In this document: positions 49,537-56,525 of the stretch, piece by piece
How positions within the stretch are numbered: the stretch's first letter is position 1
How the letters are laid out: the number at the start of each line of letters is the position of its first letter
Assembly (NCBI RefSeq): GCF_024460775.1
Contig: NZ_JANFYZ010000010.1
Location: 1-64,000, forward strand
Reading direction: 5' to 3'
From: Desulfovibrio desulfuricans
GTDB lineage: Bacteria; Desulfobacterota; Desulfovibrionia; Desulfovibrionales; Desulfovibrionaceae
DNA: 64,000 bases
Program-made: the position numbers and the translations under genes
The notes under the pieces: model-generated
Told to the model about the DNA's origin: nothing
What the model saw: only the letters and a program-made list of their open reading frames with translations
The model's database searches: none

Positions 49537-49874
49537 TGGATATTTCAAGCCTGTTCCAGAACGCCGCCCTGCCGCTGGTTTTGCTGGCCGCCGCGCTGGA
49601 CGTGACCGCCAATATGCTGCTTGTGCGCTCCGACAGCTTCCGCCGCCGCGCCGTGGGCCTGCTGGCCCTTGCGCTGGTGGGGCTGGCTTTCTATTGCCTT
49701 TCACTGGCAGTTCATCATATGGATTTGGCCGTGGCTTACGCCATGTGGGGCGGTTTTGGCGTGCTTGGCACATCCGTGGGCGGATGGGTGTTGCTGCGCC
49801 AAAAGCTCGACCCCAGCGCATTTGCAGGCATTGCCCTGCTTGTCTGCGGCATGGTGCTGCTGCACACAAGCTGA
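49533..49874 (+). CDS. SMR-family transporter subunit 2
   Basis: 113 residues, four helices. TM1 reads PLVLLAAALDVTANMLLVRS, with Asp in the place of the conserved essential Glu. The other helices (LLALALVGLAFYCLSLAVHH, DLAVAYAMWGGFGVLGTSVG, AFAGIALLVCGMVLLHTS) are normal. AGGAGG lies six bases before ATG 49533, inside the stop of subunit 1. It most likely forms a heterodimer with subunit 1; the Asp may change ion coupling or substrate. Confidence 0.9.
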   Translation: MMDISSLFQNAALPLVLLAAALDVTANMLLVRSDSFRRRAVGLLALALVGLAFYCLSLAVHHMDLAVAYAMWGGFGVLGTSVGGWVLLRQKLDPSAFAGIALLVCGMVLLHTS

Positions 49875-49907
49875 TTTAGGGCCGGATAGCTGCTTTCAGG
49901 AGAACGT

Positions 49908-50447
49908 ATGAGCAAAGGTTTTTGGGACTACCTGTCGCACTGGCAGAAGGTCTTTCCCCGCCGCCGCGCCGTCAACTGGCGTGAAGGCTGGCTGCAAAAC
50001 GGTTATTGCCGCGATTGCCGCTATTGCTGCGGCCCGCAGGATTCCAACGAGCTTTTTCCCATGGGCCTGCTGCCCGAGCAGTTGCGCCCCGGTCTTGCCA
50101 ACGACTTTTATCTGCTCAACAGGGATACGGCCTTTATGGACGGGCGGGGTTGCCGCTCGTGCACAAATCAGGGTTGCCGTCTGCCCCGGCCAGAACGGCC
50201 TGTGGCCTGCGGGCTTTTTCCTTTTGTGCTGAACGCGGGGGAGATGTACCTTTATCAGATTTGCCCGGCGTCGCTCTTTACGCCGCTGGCGCGCATGGCG
50301 GAACTGGGACGCGAAGCAGCGGACTGGCTGGCAAAATTCAGCCAGCACGAACAGGAGCATATCGCTCTGAATCTGCCCGCAGAGGTACTCACAGACCGTT
50401 ACATCAAGCTGCACATCCGAGTGTACAATCCCACGGCCTGGATCTGA
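49908..50447 (+). CDS. YkgJ-type CxxCxxCC cysteine-cluster protein
   Basis: 179 residues. The N-terminal NGYCRDCRYCCGPQ is the CxxCxxCC motif of the YkgJ (putative zinc/iron-chelating) family. Further cysteines occur in GRGCRSCTNQGCRLP and RPVACGLFPF, a pattern consistent with an Fe-S or zinc cluster. No signal peptide or membrane helix. AGGAG sits six bases before ATG 49908. It is convergent with the phosphatase gene. Function unknown. Confidence 0.88.
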   Translation: MSKGFWDYLSHWQKVFPRRRAVNWREGWLQNGYCRDCRYCCGPQDSNELFPMGLLPEQLRPGLANDFYLLNRDTAFMDGRGCRSCTNQGCRLPRPERPVACGLFPFVLNAGEMYLYQICPASLFTPLARMAELGREAADWLAKFSQHEQEHIALNLPAEVLTDRYIKLHIRVYNPTAWI

Positions 50448-50492
50448 GGCAAGGGGGAGTGCTGCCAGCGCGTACTGGTTGCGGCTAGCAGG

Positions 50493-51068
50493 CTACCATT
50501 CCGGCACAAAGGCGCGGCACCCGTAGTATTGGGGAATGCGCAGCACATCCCTGAGCGGCAGGGCAAGGTAGTGGGCCAGCAGGCTGCCCAGAATACCCGC
50601 ATGCGAAACCATGAGCAGGGTTGCACCTGGGTAAAAACTGCGCCAGCGCGCCACGGCCGCCAGGGCGCGGCGCTGGGCCTGCATAAAGCTTTCGCCATGC
50701 GGGGGGCAAAAGTGTGCCATATCCTGCCCGCGAGCGGCATACGCACCGGGCCACGCGCGCTCGATTTCCGCCTTGGTCATGCCCTGCCAGAGGCCAAGGT
50801 TAATCTCGCGCAGACCGGGTTCCACATGCAGGGGGGGCCGCCCCTGCGGCAATGCCTCCATCAGGATGGCGGCGGTCTCACGGCAGCGGTCAAGATCCGA
50901 GCAGATGACCGCGCCAAGCGCGCCCTGCACCGCTGGCATGAACTGCCGCGCCAAGAGGCGTATCTGCTCCCGGCCCGCAGAACTTAAGGGAATATCCCGT
51001 GCGCCGACCATGCGCCGCTCCGGATTGGGCGGCAACATGCCGTGCCGCACCAGCCAGATGCCGCTCAT
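50493..51068 (-). CDS. Histidine phosphatase family protein
   Basis: 191 residues. The phosphoglycerate-mutase/CobC superfamily motif LVRHGM has the phospho-acceptor His8, followed by ARDIPLSSAGREQIRLLA, ICSDLDRCRETAAIL, REINLGLWQGMTKAEIERAW and the second His in LMVSHAGILGSLL. Family members dephosphorylate small metabolites (for example alpha-ribazole phosphate) or proteins. The start overlaps the NTP transferase-HD gene by ATGA and it is the last gene of the molybdenum-hydroxylase cluster, so a nucleotide or cofactor intermediate is a plausible substrate (inference). Confidence 0.9.
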   Translation of the reverse strand: MSGIWLVRHGMLPPNPERRMVGARDIPLSSAGREQIRLLARQFMPAVQGALGAVICSDLDRCRETAAILMEALPQGRPPLHVEPGLREINLGLWQGMTKAEIERAWPGAYAARGQDMAHFCPPHGESFMQAQRRALAAVARWRSFYPGATLLMVSHAGILGSLLAHYLALPLRDVLRIPQYYGCRAFVPEW

Positions 51069-52312
51069 GCAACCTCACGCCGGGCAACATTGCCGCGCGC
51101 AGCATTGCAATTACGCACAAGGGCGCGTTCCGCCACCAGGGCGGGTTCTTTGCCTATTTCGCGGGCAATGCGCTCTTCCAGCGCCTTGACGCGACCAAGC
51201 CTCCCCTGGATGGCCTCGCAGGCCGGGGCATCCTGGGCGTAAGCCTCCAGTTTGAGGCCAAAGCGCCGCTGCACGGGCACAAAGTTGCCGCCATAACAAT
51301 ACTTGTCCGCCAGATAGACCAGCTCTCGCTCAGTGACAGGCTCGTCCTCCGGCAAGGACAGATCGCGGTGATCCTGCACCAGACGCGCCATCTCCGGCAG
51401 TTCCAGCCGCCGTAAAAATTCCCCTGCCGCCGCCTCATGTCTGGGCTGGCCTTTGCAGATATCGTGCAGCAGCCCGCCAGCAAGCGCCAGGCGGGGATCC
51501 ACCCCGGCATCATAGCCTGCGGCCTCGCGCGCATGGGCCAGAGCCTCAGCCAGACAGCAGGCCACGGCCCCCACAGCCCGCGCGTGACGCAAGCCTTTTT
51601 CCGGCACATTGCATATGCGCAGCAGGCATTCGGCCTCCACTGGCGAGAGGGTATGCCGCTCGCGGGCCAGCACGCGCAGGCGCGCATAGTCATCGGGAGT
51701 GTCCATATCTTCCAGAATCAGGGCATCAGCCACAGGCACATGCCGCAAAGGCGCGCCTTCCAGCGCCCCGCGCAGCCCGTTTTGCCCTTGATGCGTCAGA
51801 ATATGCTGGGCCAAAGCCATGGAAATCAAGGGGGGATGCCCCTCCTGTCCGTCAAATGTCGGCACAAGCACCGACGTAGGCGCGGCCTTGCCGCTCACGG
51901 CCAGAGCTGCCGCATGGTCAGCCTCTTCCTGCCCGGCGGCGTCGAGCAAAGCGCGGATGGTCAGGGGCCGCACCAGCGGCACATCCACAGGCTGCACAAG
52001 AAACTGCCCTTCAAAACCGCCCTTCACCAGGGCCTCCACGCCCGCCTGCACAGATGAAAACATGCCCCGTTGCGGGTCGGGATTCCGCACCGCACTTAGC
52101 CCCAGCGCCAGAGCCTCTGCTTCCACGACTTCGGCGTGGAACCCGCTGACGATCACCACATCTTCCACACCAAGGGAACGGTACAGACTGACCAGTCCCC
52201 TCAGGGCGGAGCAGCGCCCGCCTTCGGGCAGCGAGGGCAGGGAAAGCAGGGCCTTGGCTGCGCCCATGCGCGAGGCCATGCCTGCGGCAAGAATCAGAAC
52301 GGCTGGTTTCAT
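51065..52312 (-). CDS. MobA-like NTP transferase fused to an HD domain
   Basis: 415 residues in two domains. Residues 1 to about 205 are a nucleotidyltransferase of the MobA/MocA kind: LILAAGMASRMGAAKALLSL (nucleotide-binding loop) and QPVDVPLVRP with the metal-binding Asp. Residues about 225-350 are an HD hydrolase domain: ICNVPEKGLRHARAVG with His243, GGLLHDICKG with His283-Asp284, and VQDHRDLSLP. MocA-type enzymes attach CMP to molybdopterin, which fits the dinucleotide cofactor of the nearby Mo enzyme. I recall this fusion as the DVU_1551 family. ATG 52312 is followed directly by KPAVLILAAG. Confidence 0.88.
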   Translation of the reverse strand: MKPAVLILAAGMASRMGAAKALLSLPSLPEGGRCSALRGLVSLYRSLGVEDVVIVSGFHAEVVEAEALALGLSAVRNPDPQRGMFSSVQAGVEALVKGGFEGQFLVQPVDVPLVRPLTIRALLDAAGQEEADHAAALAVSGKAAPTSVLVPTFDGQEGHPPLISMALAQHILTHQGQNGLRGALEGAPLRHVPVADALILEDMDTPDDYARLRVLARERHTLSPVEAECLLRICNVPEKGLRHARAVGAVACCLAEALAHAREAAGYDAGVDPRLALAGGLLHDICKGQPRHEAAAGEFLRRLELPEMARLVQDHRDLSLPEDEPVTERELVYLADKYCYGGNFVPVQRRFGLKLEAYAQDAPACEAIQGRLGRVKALEERIAREIGKEPALVAERALVRNCNAARGNVARREVA

Positions 52313-52344
52313 GTGCTTTCTTCTTCGCGTTACTGCGCTGGGAA

Positions 52345-52388
52345 CAATCAATAATATTGGGCCGATACAATAGCCCCATCGCTGGGGC
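52345..52388. promoter_or_regulatory. Small dyads between the CoA-ligase-like and NTP-transferase genes
   Basis: A perfect hairpin GCCCCA (52373-52378) / TGGGGC (52383-52388), loop TCGC, lies in the 89-bp gap, the largest gap inside this run of genes. Just beside it is CGATACAATA in the same strand sense as in the palindrome upstream of the solute-binding operon (17790-17799), next to AATATTGG. Possibly an internal promoter or shared regulator site. Confidence 0.3.
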
Positions 52389-52401
52389 ATGCCATCAAGC
52401 G

Positions 52402-53526
52402 TTAAACACCCCGCCCCTTGGCGGGGCGCACGATGCGCGGCGGCTGCCCGCTTTTGCGTTCAATGCGGCCACGCACAGGGCCAAGCCTGCGCAAAGGGCT
52501 ACCGCAGGCGCAAGGGGCTGGCAGCAGACAGGCCACATCACCGGTTCGATATCGCACCAAAGGCATTGCATGCCGTTGGAGCGTGGTAATGACAACCTCG
52601 CCCTCCTCGCCTGGGGCCAATATTTTACGCCCTGAAATATCTACTATTTCTATCAGAACGTCCAGTTCCCGCACATGAAAGCCCTGGTGGGCGGGGCATT
52701 CCACCGCGCAGCCGTAGGCGGTTTCGGTAAGGCCGTAATGATCCAGAATCTCGCATTGCCACGCCCGGCGCAAGGCCAGACCAAGCGCATCATCCAGAGG
52801 CTCAGCGCTGGTGAGTATGCCCGCAAGCCCCTGCGGCCCCCGGTGGGGAAAGTGCTTCAGCAAAAGGGCGAGTTGCGCGGGCGCGGCCACAAGGCAATGT
52901 GGCTTTGCCTGCTCCAGCCATTGGGCAAGAGCTTTGCCCGGCTCCGCGCAAGGGTCAGCATCTGGCGATGGGGTCGCGTGGACTTCCGGCGGTGGAGCCA
53001 GCACATCCACACCCGCTGCGCCCAAGGCCTGTCGCAGCAGGTCGGCCACGCCGTCAGGCCGCTCCGCACCGGGCAACAGCACTGCCAGCCGCTGCCCCGC
53101 GCCCACAAGCTGGCTCATACCCACCGCAAAAAAATCGCGCGTGCGGGCCAGGTCCGCATCAGTAAAGGCAAGCCGTTTGGGTTGCCCCGTGGTGCCTGAC
53201 GTGTGCAGCGTGACCATACGCTGCACATCCCCCTGCGAAACGCACAAAAAATCCCCCCAGTTGCGCAGGTCTTCCGCAGTGGTGAAGGGCAGGCGTTCCA
53301 GATCGCCCACACTGGTTATATCCAGCTTGCACTCCCGCAAACGGGCGGCGTAAAATGCCCCGCGCACAGCCTGCCGCAAGGTGCTGCGCAGCAGGGCCGT
53401 TTGCGCAATCGCCAGCCTGCCGGGCAGCTCCCCGGAACTGCGCGCCCCGCACTGACGGGCCAGCCAGAGATCCAGCGGGCAGGAGCCGAAACCTGTTATG
53501 GAAGGTAGAGTTGCTGCGTCTGCCAC
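52402..53526 (-). CDS. AMP-dependent CoA-ligase-like protein (PaaK/ANL type)
   Basis: 374 residues. Adenylation-domain motifs: TLHTSGTTGQPKRLAFTDAD (ATP-binding P-loop), HYGLTETAYGCAVECPAH and LVRYRTGDVACLLPAPCACG (hinge), as in phenylacetate-CoA ligases. The protein is shorter than a full ligase (~430), with a reduced C-terminal lid. It probably activates a carboxylate as acyl-AMP; whether CoA is the acceptor is unknown. The GTG start shares one base with the radical SAM stop (TAGTG). I recall the orthologue as the DVU_1553 family. Part of the Mo-hydroxylase cluster. Confidence 0.87.
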   Translation of the reverse strand: MADAATLPSITGFGSCPLDLWLARQCGARSSGELPGRLAIAQTALLRSTLRQAVRGAFYAARLRECKLDITSVGDLERLPFTTAEDLRNWGDFLCVSQGDVQRMVTLHTSGTTGQPKRLAFTDADLARTRDFFAVGMSQLVGAGQRLAVLLPGAERPDGVADLLRQALGAAGVDVLAPPPEVHATPSPDADPCAEPGKALAQWLEQAKPHCLVAAPAQLALLLKHFPHRGPQGLAGILTSAEPLDDALGLALRRAWQCEILDHYGLTETAYGCAVECPAHQGFHVRELDVLIEIVDISGRKILAPGEEGEVVITTLQRHAMPLVRYRTGDVACLLPAPCACGSPLRRLGPVRGRIERKSGQPPRIVRPAKGRGV

Positions 53527-54995
53527 TATGCGTCACCGTACAGGCGCGTGCCGTCGCTGGCAGTGAGATTGTGCAGGCAGAACGGAATCATGCGCCCGTC
53601 AGGCCGCACCACATGGATGCAGCAGCCGCGTACACGGTCAAGGTCAAGGCTCAGGGCATCCTGAAAGGCCATGGCCGAAAGCGTGAAACGCTGCTCTGCC
53701 CCGGCCTGAGCCAGAAATCGGCTAAAGCCGTCCGCACTGGCCTTGCTGCCTGCGCTGCCAGAGTCAAAGCCAGATGCGCCCCCGCAGCTACAGGCAGATT
53801 CCCCGCCACTGTTGCCCCCTTTCCAGTGCAGGGCCACAAACTGCTTGGCCTTGCGCGCCCCGTCCTCAGCGGGCGGAGGCACTTCCGCGCCAGCGGCCTT
53901 CGGTGCTGGCGAGCAACACGACTGCCCCGCATCGGCAAGCCATTCCAGCGAAGGTGCGCCGTTTTTCTGCACCCGGCGATACACTGCGCTGAAGGAACAC
54001 AGCTCGTTTTCGCATCCCGGCGGATGCAGGTGACTGGGGCTGACCATTTCCGGTGCCTGCTGGGCCAGTGCTGCCATGACTTCGGGCAGGGTCAGGCGCG
54101 GGGCTTCCTCCAGCCGCCAGGGGTAGCGCCCAAAAAAAGCGGCTGGCTGCATGTGCAGCCCCCGCACCGCTGGGCCAAGCTCCAACGCCATGCGCAGCAG
54201 ATCGCCCAGTTCGCCATCGTTGACGCCGCGCACAAGGGTCGCCACCAACACTACGCCAAGCCCGGCCTCTGCACAGTTGCGCACGGCGCGGCGCTTGAAA
54301 TCAAGGCATTCCCTGCCCCTCAGGCTTGTAAAGCTGCTTTCGCGCACGCCGTCCCATTGCAGGTAGATGGAATCAAGCCCGGCCTCGCGCAGTGCGCGGG
54401 CATAGCCCTGCTCGCGCGACAAACGCAGACCGTTGGTATTGATCTGCACCAGCCCAAAGCCACGTTGCCGCGCAAGCGTGATGATCTGCGGCAGGTCATG
54501 GCGCATGGTCGGCTCTCCGCCGGAGATCTGCACATTGCAGGGGCCGGACGCTCCCTTAAGGGTATCCATCTGCGCGGCAATCACGCTCAGCGGCACGTCT
54601 CCCGCCTCTCCGGAATTTTGATTCGACATAGAACCAGCAGAGGCATAGCACACGGGGCAGGCCATGTCGCACCGCATGGTCACTTCAAACAGACCGGTGC
54701 AGGTATGCTGGGCGTGGGCAGGACAAAGGCCGCAGTCAAAGGGGCAGCCATCGCGGATTGGCGTGTGCGGATTGGCCGGGTAGGAAGGGCTTTTGGGCCG
54801 TGACCATGCGGCAAAGGCTGGCGTGGCCACTGCACCGGGCTTGGCTTCCTGCCATACGGGGACGCTGAACGTGCCATGATCCGGGCAGGTTTTGCGCAGT
54901 ACGACAGTGAGTGCATCCTTGGCCGAGCGTTCATAGGTGGCCTCTACCCGGCGCAGGCACACGGGGCAGAGGCTCTGGGTGCGGCGCAGGGTCAT
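53526..54995 (-). CDS. trsS: Radical SAM protein, TrsS-like
   Basis: 489 residues. The radical SAM cluster motif CDMACPVC is at C109/C113/C116, followed by ISGGEPTMR and INTNGLRLS. An N-terminal four-Cys-like region (SLCPVC and KTCPDHG) and CPFDCGLC (C84/C88/C91) resemble COG1964 (MJ0619-type) radical SAM proteins. The C-terminal third adds QSCCSP (C360-C361), ACSC (C402/C404) and GCCIHVVRPDGRMIPFC, so auxiliary clusters are likely. I recall TrsS as a family with some selenocysteine members; here no in-frame UGA is used. ATG 54995 overlaps the previous gene's stop (ATGA). Reaction unknown. Confidence 0.85.
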   Translation of the reverse strand: MTLRRTQSLCPVCLRRVEATYERSAKDALTVVLRKTCPDHGTFSVPVWQEAKPGAVATPAFAAWSRPKSPSYPANPHTPIRDGCPFDCGLCPAHAQHTCTGLFEVTMRCDMACPVCYASAGSMSNQNSGEAGDVPLSVIAAQMDTLKGASGPCNVQISGGEPTMRHDLPQIITLARQRGFGLVQINTNGLRLSREQGYARALREAGLDSIYLQWDGVRESSFTSLRGRECLDFKRRAVRNCAEAGLGVVLVATLVRGVNDGELGDLLRMALELGPAVRGLHMQPAAFFGRYPWRLEEAPRLTLPEVMAALAQQAPEMVSPSHLHPPGCENELCSFSAVYRRVQKNGAPSLEWLADAGQSCCSPAPKAAGAEVPPPAEDGARKAKQFVALHWKGGNSGGESACSCGGASGFDSGSAGSKASADGFSRFLAQAGAEQRFTLSAMAFQDALSLDLDRVRGCCIHVVRPDGRMIPFCLHNLTASDGTRLYGDA

Positions 54996-55456
54996 GCTTT
55001 TTCCGTCAGATCCAGTTCGTAACTCTGAACCAGTTCCATGATTTTTCCCCAGCATTCCGCCAGCAAGTCGCCGCAGGCCACAGGGTTTGGCTGCTCGCCC
55101 GCAGCGCCGGAAGTCGCGCCAAGCCCAGCCGCAATCTGCCCGCAGCGCTGGCCGCCGTAAGCTTCCGTGCGGTCATAAAACCACGTGGCGTAATCATTGA
55201 GCAGGGGGGTGAGCATGGGATGCGGGATTTCATCTTCCGCCCCCTTACCCGCGACCAGAGCCAGGGCACAGGCCCCTCCCGTCAAAAGGCCGCAAGGGCC
55301 GTCCGATTGACCGATGCCGTGACACAGCCCCTGTGCGGCGCGCACAACGCCGGGGTTCTGCCTGTCCTGAGCCTGCAACATGAGCAGGAGCAGCAACTGG
55401 CTGCAACAATAGCCCTGATGCACCAAGGGCAATAATTCCATCATCATGGGATTCAT
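54992..55456 (-). CDS. C-GCAxxG-C-C family redox protein
   Basis: 154 residues. GYCCSQLLLL, then GPCGLLTGGACALALVAG (the CGxxTGGAxA core), RCGQIAAG and VACGDLLAECWGKI make the cysteine series that defines C_GCAxxG_C_C proteins, thought to bind a metal or heme or act in electron transfer; the family often accompanies redox enzymes. AGGAG is five bases from ATG 55456. Overlaps both neighbours by ATGA. I recall the orthologue as DVU_1555. Not membrane-bound by sequence. Confidence 0.88.
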   Translation of the reverse strand: MNPMMMELLPLVHQGYCCSQLLLLLMLQAQDRQNPGVVRAAQGLCHGIGQSDGPCGLLTGGACALALVAGKGAEDEIPHPMLTPLLNDYATWFYDRTEAYGGQRCGQIAAGLGATSGAAGEQPNPVACGDLLAECWGKIMELVQSYELDLTEKA

Positions 55457-56313
55457 GGGGTCTCCTTTCGGGCAATCCAAAGGCCGTATCCATAGGCGCG
55501 CCAAGCTTTTCCTGGGCCAGCGCCCCCGCATGCGCAGCCATGGCTGCTGCTATTCGCCGAGGGCCGGGTTGCGTCGTCGCTGTACCAGATCATGCGGGCG
55601 GCCAGTTCCACCAGAGCGCGGCTGTTGTCCTCAAAATGCAGCAGGTGCAAGCCAGCCGCTTCCACAAGCCCGCGCCACGCAGATTCAGGCCGCGCACCCG
55701 CAAGGCATGATGAACCCGGTGCGGCGTATTTTTCCGGGAGTGGCTCAGCTGTCGCTGTTGTCGGCGGGATAGATTGGGACGAGTTCGATTGTACTGCGCT
55801 TGCGTGACCGGAACAGGAACAACTGGAGCGGGAAGAGCCTGCACCAGAGCAGCCGGTGCTGACGGGGCGTTCATACCCTGGCCGCAGCATGAGGTCGCTG
55901 GTCACCAGCAGACCGCCGGGGCGCAGGGCGCGACAGGCGGCGCGCAAGGTCGCAAGAGGATTGTGCAGCAGGGAAAGAACACACTCGCACACTATGCAGT
56001 CGCAGGAGTCTGCGGCCAGCGGCGGGCGCTCAAGATCGGCCCGCACAATGCGGACGTCAGCAGAAGGGGCTGCATCCACAGGAAGTCCGGCCTCAGCGTG
56101 TTTGTCCAGCCCCACGGCGCGATAGCCCATCTGCGAGAGCAGGCGCAATGTCGCCCCTGCCCCGCTGCCAAGGTCAAGAACCAGCCCGCCCGGCGCAAGC
56201 AGGCCCGCAGAAGCGCACCACGCAAGCGCTCGACGCGTCAGTTCCACGCCACCGGGACGCCATGCGTCACCAGCTGCGCGGCGAAAGTCCGGCCTTTCCC
56301 ACAGTGCGTTCAT
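55453..56313 (-). CDS. SAM-dependent class I methyltransferase with Cys/Ser-rich insert
   Basis: 286 residues. SAM motif I LVLDLGSGAGATLRLLSQMG, motif II end GLDKHAEAG, IVRADLERPPLAADSCD and CRALRPGGLLVTSDL give a complete Rossmann methyltransferase of the UbiE/arsenite type. Between about residues 152 and 200 it carries an insert rich in Ser, Cys and Gly (GCSGAGSSRSSCSCSGHAS). The C-terminal half resumes with AGLHLLHFEDNSRALVELAA. Overlaps both neighbours by ATGA. I recall it as the DVU_1556 family. Substrate unknown; the neighbouring radical SAM enzyme suggests a joint small-molecule pathway. Confidence 0.88.
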   Translation of the reverse strand: MNALWERPDFRRAAGDAWRPGGVELTRRALAWCASAGLLAPGGLVLDLGSGAGATLRLLSQMGYRAVGLDKHAEAGLPVDAAPSADVRIVRADLERPPLAADSCDCIVCECVLSLLHNPLATLRAACRALRPGGLLVTSDLMLRPGYERPVSTGCSGAGSSRSSCSCSGHASAVQSNSSQSIPPTTATAEPLPEKYAAPGSSCLAGARPESAWRGLVEAAGLHLLHFEDNSRALVELAARMIWYSDDATRPSANSSSHGCACGGAGPGKAWRAYGYGLWIARKETP

Positions 56314-56525
56314 TTATCTTCCAGCAGAGCTTCCACTTCAAGCATCTTGCCTTCGGCCAGAGATTTGGGCACCTGCGTCAGCCCGCACTTGGGGCAGCGC
56401 GGCAAAAACACGTCAAAGGCGCTGTTGAGATAAAAAACAGGAACCTTCACCTGCTCAAGGGCAACGCGGCAACGCCCGCACACCCACTGGCCGCCGTCCG
56501 GCCCGTAGTTTGGCCCCATGCTCAT
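56310..56525 (-). CDS. Four-cysteine mini-protein (DVU_1557-like)
   Basis: 71 residues with WVCGRCRVALEQ and LPRCPKCGLTQVP, two CxxC pairs about 25 residues apart, the pattern of a zinc ribbon or rubredoxin-like iron site. Both starts (ATG 56525 and ATG two codons later) are possible. Overlaps the oxidoreductase gene and the methyltransferase gene by ATGA. It may carry electrons between the oxidoreductase and its partners (inference). Confidence 0.88.
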   Translation of the reverse strand: MSMGPNYGPDGGQWVCGRCRVALEQVKVPVFYLNSAFDVFLPRCPKCGLTQVPKSLAEGKMLEVEALLEDK

